Part shown: piece after piece, positions 5,238-8,489 of the stretch
Layout of the letters: each line of letters starts with the position of its first letter
How positions within the stretch are numbered: the first letter of the stretch is position 1
DNA from: Pseudomonadaceae bacterium UBA836
Lineage (GTDB): Bacteria; Pseudomonadota; Gammaproteobacteria; Pseudomonadales; Pseudomonadaceae
DNA: 8,489 nt
Direction: 5' to 3'
Assembly (NCBI GenBank): GCA_002296055.1
Contig: DBHE01000148.1
Span: 936 to 9,424 of the forward strand
Translations under genes and position numbers: made by a program
The notes under the pieces: generated by a model
What the model was told of the DNA's origin: nothing
The model's database searches: none
What the model saw: only the letters and a program-made list of their open reading frames with translations

Positions 5238-7375
5238 GTTTGCACACCTTTTTCATCGCCCCGACCGGTTTTGGCGTCGGCCTGACGTCCACCAGCCTGG
5301 GCCTGATTCGCGCCCTGGAACGTACCGGGCTGAAAGTCCACTTTCTCAAACCGATTGCCCAACCGCACCCGGGCGACGAAGGCCCGGAGCGCTCCAGCGA
5401 ATTGATCAGTCGCACACTCGGCCTCACCTCCCCTACCGCGATGCCACTGGCTGAAGTGGAACATCAGTTGGCGATGGGCGAACTGGACGAAGTACTCGAA
5501 AGTATCGTCAGCCGCTATCAACAGGCCGCCGAGGGGGCCGATGTTGTGGTAGTGGAAGGCATGGTACCGACTCGTCAGAGCAGTTACGCGGCGCAGATCA
5601 ACCAGCAGCTGGCCAAGAGCCTGGACGCCGATGTGATCCTGGTCACCGCGCCGGACGGCGACGACATTGCCACCCTGGCCGACCGTATCGAGATTCACGC
5701 ACAGACCTTTGGTGGCCCCAAACACCCCAAAGTACTCGGCGTAATCATCAACAAGGTGAAGGCACTGGCGCCTGAGACCAGCGCTGACATTCCCGACCGA
5801 CCGACGCTCAAGAGCACGCTCAAAGACTTTGCCCAAAGCCTGCGCGACGCTTCCAACCGATTGGACACCGACGATTTTCGCTTGATCGGCTGCGTGCCCT
5901 GGCAGGAAGAGCTGAACGCGCCGCGCACCTCAGACATCGCCGAGCTACTCAAGGCCAACACCTTCCACGCCGGCGACATGCAGCAACGCCGGGTTATGGA
6001 AATGGCCCTGTGCTCACGCACCGTGCCCAACATCATCCACCTGCTGCGCCCAGGAGCGCTGATTGTTACCCCCGGTGACCGCGATGACATCATTATCGCC
6101 AGCTCACTCGCCTCGCTGTCCGGCACGCCGCTGGCCGGTCTGCTGCTGACCGGCGGCTTTGAGCCCAACCCGCGAGTAGTCCAGCTGTGCCAGCCGGCGC
6201 TGGATCAGGGGCTGCCAATCCTCGGTGTACCCACCGATACCTTTGCCACCGCCACCCAGCTCGACCGCATGAACCGGGAGATCCCGATTGACGACCACGA
6301 GCGCGCCGAGAAGGTGACCGACTTTGTTGCCAGCCATATCGACCACATTTGGCTGGCCAAGCGCTGCGACACCCCGCGCGAGAAGCGCATGTCGCCACCC
6401 GCCTTTCGCTACGAGCTGGTGCGTCAGGCCCAGCACGCGGCCAAAACCATCGTTCTGCCCGAAGGTGACGAGCCGCGCACCGTCCAGGCCGCGTCCATCT
6501 GCCAACGTCGGGGTATCGCCAACTGCATTCTGCTGGCCAAGCGTGAATCAGTCGAAGCCGTGGCACGCGCGCAGCACATCACCCTGCCCGAGGGCCTGCA
6601 GATCGTTGACCCGGATGAGGTGCGCGAGCGCTACGTCGCGCCGATGGTCAAACTGCGCGAAGGCAAGGGCCTGAATGAGCCGATGGCGTTGCAGCAACTG
6701 GAAGACAACGTGGTGCTCGGCACCATGATGCTGGCACTGGATGAGGTCGACGGCCTGGTGTCCGGCGCTATCCACACCACCGCCAACACCATTCGCCCAG
6801 CCTTTCAGCTGATCAAGACCGCCCCCGGCTACAACCTGGTGTCGTCGATCTTCTTCATGCTGCTGCCAGAGCAGGTGCTGGTCTACGGCGACTGCGCGGT
6901 GAACCCCGACCCCAGCGCCGAGGACCTGGCCGAAATCGCTATCCAGAGCGCCCGCTCGGCCGAAGCCTTTGGCATTCCGGCCAAGGTGGCGATGATCAGC
7001 TATTCGACCGGCACCTCCGGTAGCGGTAGCGAAGTCGAGAAGGTAAGAGAGGCGACACGCCTGGCCCGTGAACGCGAGCCCGGACTGTTGCTCGACGGCC
7101 CACTCCAGTATGATGCCGCCGCCATCGCCAGCGTCGGTCGCCAGAAAGCGCCAGACAGCCCGGTGGCCGGCCAGGCGACGGTATTTGTCTTCCCTGACCT
7201 TAACACCGGCAACACCACCTACAAGGCCGTACAGCGCAGCGCCAACGTAGTCAGCGTCGGCCCAATGCTGCAGGGCCTGCGCAAGCCGGTGAACGACCTG
7301 TCACGCGGCGCGCTGGTCGACGATATCGTCTACACCATTGCATTAACCGCCATCCAGGCTTACAACAACGAGTAA
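5234..7375 (+). CDS. pta: Phosphate acetyltransferase (three-domain, E. coli-like long form)
   Basis: A 713-residue enzyme converting acetyl-CoA + phosphate to acetyl-phosphate + CoA, partner of AckA. The length matches the E. coli long form. Domain 1 (about 1-230) is the BioD-like P-loop domain with [11 protein letters not shown] and KPIAQP. Domain 2 (about 235-370) is the DRTGG regulatory domain, with [22 protein letters not shown] and [11 protein letters not shown]. Domain 3 (about 390-713) is the catalytic PTA/PTB domain: [67 protein letters not shown]. The N-terminal domains tune activity in E. coli (NADH, pyruvate). The frame is intact and the start at 5234 is fixed by the ATGA overlap with ackA. 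Acetyl-phosphate made here can also phosphorylate response regulators, which is family knowledge. Confidence 0.97.
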   Translation: MSLHTFFIAPTGFGVGLTSTSLGLIRALERTGLKVHFLKPIAQPHPGDEGPERSSELISRTLGLTSPTAMPLAEVEHQLAMGELDEVLESIVSRYQQAAEGADVVVVEGMVPTRQSSYAAQINQQLAKSLDADVILVTAPDGDDIATLADRIEIHAQTFGGPKHPKVLGVIINKVKALAPETSADIPDRPTLKSTLKDFAQSLRDASNRLDTDDFRLIGCVPWQEELNAPRTSDIAELLKANTFHAGDMQQRRVMEMALCSRTVPNIIHLLRPGALIVTPGDRDDIIIASSLASLSGTPLAGLLLTGGFEPNPRVVQLCQPALDQGLPILGVPTDTFATATQLDRMNREIPIDDHERAEKVTDFVASHIDHIWLAKRCDTPREKRMSPPAFRYELVRQAQHAAKTIVLPEGDEPRTVQAASICQRRGIANCILLAKRESVEAVARAQHITLPEGLQIVDPDEVRERYVAPMVKLREGKGLNEPMALQQLEDNVVLGTMMLALDEVDGLVSGAIHTTANTIRPAFQLIKTAPGYNLVSSIFFMLLPEQVLVYGDCAVNPDPSAEDLAEIAIQSARSAEAFGIPAKVAMISYSTGTSGSGSEVEKVREATRLAREREPGLLLDGPLQYDAAAIASVGRQKAPDSPVAGQATVFVFPDLNTGNTTYKAVQRSANVVSVGPMLQGLRKPVNDLSRGALVDDIVYTIALTAIQAYNNE

Positions 7376-7386
7376 ACAATAAACAA

Positions 7387-7404
7387 GGCCGCCTGCGGGC
7401 GGCC
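7387..7404. terminator. GC-rich hairpin after pta, possible terminator or attenuator
   Basis: GGCCGCC (7387-7393), a TGCG loop and GGCGGCC (7398-7404) form a perfect 7-bp GC stem 11 bases after the pta stop codon. On the plus strand no T-run follows, so intrinsic termination of ackA-pta would be weak. On the minus strand the stem is followed by TTGTTTATTGTTT, a better terminator layout against antisense transcripts. It may also protect the 3' end of the ackA-pta message. Confidence 0.45.
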
Positions 7405-7421
7405 GCTGAACGAGCTACCCG

Positions 7422-8345
7422 ATGCTGTCCTTTCTGCCTGCCCCCGTGCGCGGTACCCTCGCCGCACTTCTGCTGGTGCTGAACACCCTGTGCCACGCCC
7501 CCGTGCTGTTCTTCTTCGCCCTGATCAAGCTGATCCCCATCCCGGCACTGCGTACCTGGTGTACCCGCGTGATGATCCGCGTTGCCGAGTTCTGGATGCG
7601 CTGCAACAGCGGCTGGATGGCCCTGAGCGGCAATATTCGCTGGGACATCCAAGGACTGGAGCAGCTGGATTACAACGGCTGGTACTTGGTCACCAGCAAC
7701 CATCAGAGCTGGGTCGATATTCTGGCGCTGCAGCACGTACTCAACCGCCGCATGCCAATGCTGAAGTTCTTCCTGAAACAAGAGCTGATCTGGGTCCCGG
7801 TGATCGGGCTGTGCTGGTGGGCTCTCGATTTCCCGTTCATGAAGCGCTACACCAAGGCTTATCTGGCCAAACACCCGGAAAAGGCCGGCCAGGACATGGC
7901 CACTACCCGCAAGGCCTGTGAGAAGTTCAAAAGCACACCGGTGGCGGTGTTCAATTTTCTCGAAGGCACCCGTCTGACCCCCGCCAAACACGCCGAACAA
8001 AACTCCCCTTTCCGCTATCTGCTCAAGCCCAAGTCCGGTGGCATCGCCTTTGTGCTGGACGCCATGGGCGAACAATTGCGCTCGCTACTGGATATCACCA
8101 TCCACTACCCCGATGGCAACCCGAGCTTCTGGGGGCTAATGTGCGGCAAGGTAACTCAGGTTGTGATGCACCTGGAGCTCAAACCGATTCCGGCCGAGTT
8201 TATTGGCCGCAACTACCAGGAAGACGAAGCCTTTCGCGCCGAGTTTCAGGCTTGGGTCACCCAGCTGTGGGTCGACAAGGACGCACACATGGCGCGCCTG
8301 CATCAGGAATATCCGACGCCGGCTGATCGGGCGACGGAGCGATAG
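7422..8345 (+). CDS. yihG: YihG-like 1-acylglycerol-3-phosphate acyltransferase (PlsC superfamily)
   Basis: A 307-residue inner-membrane acyltransferase. The N-terminus has a hydrophobic segment (about residues 11-42) for membrane anchoring. The catalytic HX4D motif is in NHQSWVD (His94, Asp99), and EGTR (181-184) is the substrate-phosphate motif. The run FLKQELIWVPVIGLCWWALDFPFMKRY (residues 117-143 approx.) and the HPEKAGQD / TTRKACEKF segments closely match E. coli YihG as I recall it. YihG is reported as an additional lysophosphatidic-acid acyltransferase beside PlsC that shapes phospholipid acyl composition. The gene starts 46 bp after pta, beyond a hairpin, so it may share some read-through from the acetate operon. 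The ribosome site is weak (ACGAG). A general lysophospholipid acyltransferase label is the safe fallback. Confidence 0.88.
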   Translation: MLSFLPAPVRGTLAALLLVLNTLCHAPVLFFFALIKLIPIPALRTWCTRVMIRVAEFWMRCNSGWMALSGNIRWDIQGLEQLDYNGWYLVTSNHQSWVDILALQHVLNRRMPMLKFFLKQELIWVPVIGLCWWALDFPFMKRYTKAYLAKHPEKAGQDMATTRKACEKFKSTPVAVFNFLEGTRLTPAKHAEQNSPFRYLLKPKSGGIAFVLDAMGEQLRSLLDITIHYPDGNPSFWGLMCGKVTQVVMHLELKPIPAEFIGRNYQEDEAFRAEFQAWVTQLWVDKDAHMARLHQEYPTPADRATER

Positions 8346-8489
8346 CGCTGGGCACTAGGATGGTCCTTCCAGTCCGCTGACCACTTTATGCACTTGCTGT
8401 TGCCCAGTCGGCCTTTCGCCTTCACGGCGAGCCAAGGGGGGGCTGCTTGCCCAGCCCCCCTTAGCAATCCCCCCGGGCACCCGACTACG
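8346..8489. other. Non-coding tail after yihG (runs off window)
   Basis: No credible open frame is present. The first 55 bases show nothing I recognise. From about 8405 the sequence becomes a structured hairpin element, described separately. The gene to the right lies outside the window. Confidence 0.6.
8405..8489. repeat. Hairpin intergenic repeat (small stem + G/C stem + repeated C6 arm)
   Basis: TCGCC (8416-8420) and GGCGA (8426-8430) form a small stem. This is followed by a larger one: G6CTG (8437-8445), loop CTTGC plus C, and CAGC6 (8452-8460), a 9-bp perfect stem that AA/TT can extend past one bulged G. A second C6 run follows at 8469-8474, 14 bp after the first, so the G-arm could pair with either. 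The frame CGGCGAG...GCTTGCCC...GGGCACCC resembles, from memory, a widespread proteobacterial intergenic repeat in which the arm sequences vary while these anchors stay constant. No T-run follows, so it is not a standard terminator. The right end may continue beyond the window. Confidence 0.5.

Noticed and set aside
5213..5836. 207-codon minus-strand open frame over the start of pta
   Set aside because: Antisense to the conserved Pta N-terminal domain; no motif or ribosome site.
7251..8075. 274-codon minus-strand open frame over pta/yihG
   Set aside because: Spans the ends of two well-supported plus-strand genes and the hairpin between them; composition is a reverse shadow without domains.
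8434..8462. G/C hairpin as a plain intrinsic terminator of yihG
   Set aside because: Only two T residues follow the stem, and the flanking anchors and extra C6 run fit a repeat element better. Some terminator activity is not excluded.

Overview
The window reads as chromosomal DNA of a GC-rich gammaproteobacterium, most likely Pseudomonas or a close relative such as Halopseudomonas. The basis is codon use, Pseudomonas-like protein sequences and gene order. From memory, the same set (cysZ, a glycosyltransferase, an Old Yellow Enzyme with its TetR regulator, slyD, ackA, pta) lies around PA0835-PA0846 in P. aeruginosa. No phage, plasmid, IS, CRISPR, tRNA or rRNA feature is visible. The window is ordinary core chromosome with unusually informative control sequences.

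Layout, left to right. Positions 1-207 (+) hold the C-terminal end of a CysZ/EI24-type membrane protein. Its stop codon lies inside a phosphate-starvation (PhoB) box array that drives a GT4 glycosyltransferase (+, ends 1460), probably a glycolipid synthase of the P. aeruginosa Agt2 type. Next come two minus-strand genes, a NemR-like TetR repressor (2663-3250) and downstream of it an Old Yellow Enzyme ene-reductase (1484-2593). Three copies of a GACCGG-centred operator lie upstream of the two genes. The OYE gene converges on the glycosyltransferase across a 23-bp gap containing half of a stem-loop. A strong intrinsic terminator (3347-3374) ends slyD (3390-3875, minus). Divergent from slyD is the acetate operon ackA-pta (4041-7375, +), with a 4-bp ATGA overlap. 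After a GC-rich hairpin comes a YihG-type 1-acylglycerol-phosphate acyltransferase (7422-8345, +). The last 144 bases are non-coding and hold a hairpin repeat.

Functional themes. Pta-AckA interconverts acetyl-CoA, acetyl-phosphate and acetate. The TetR/OYE pair looks like an electrophile-sensing detoxification unit similar to nemRA of E. coli. The Pho-controlled glycosyltransferase and the YihG acyltransferase both act on membrane lipids but sit in separate transcription units. The most rewarding points are the 11-bp-phased Pho array that predicts a leaderless glycosyltransferase mRNA, the triplicated TetR operator, and the terminal hairpin repeat whose right-arm sequence is repeated downstream. 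I found no convincing wholly new multi-gene system.
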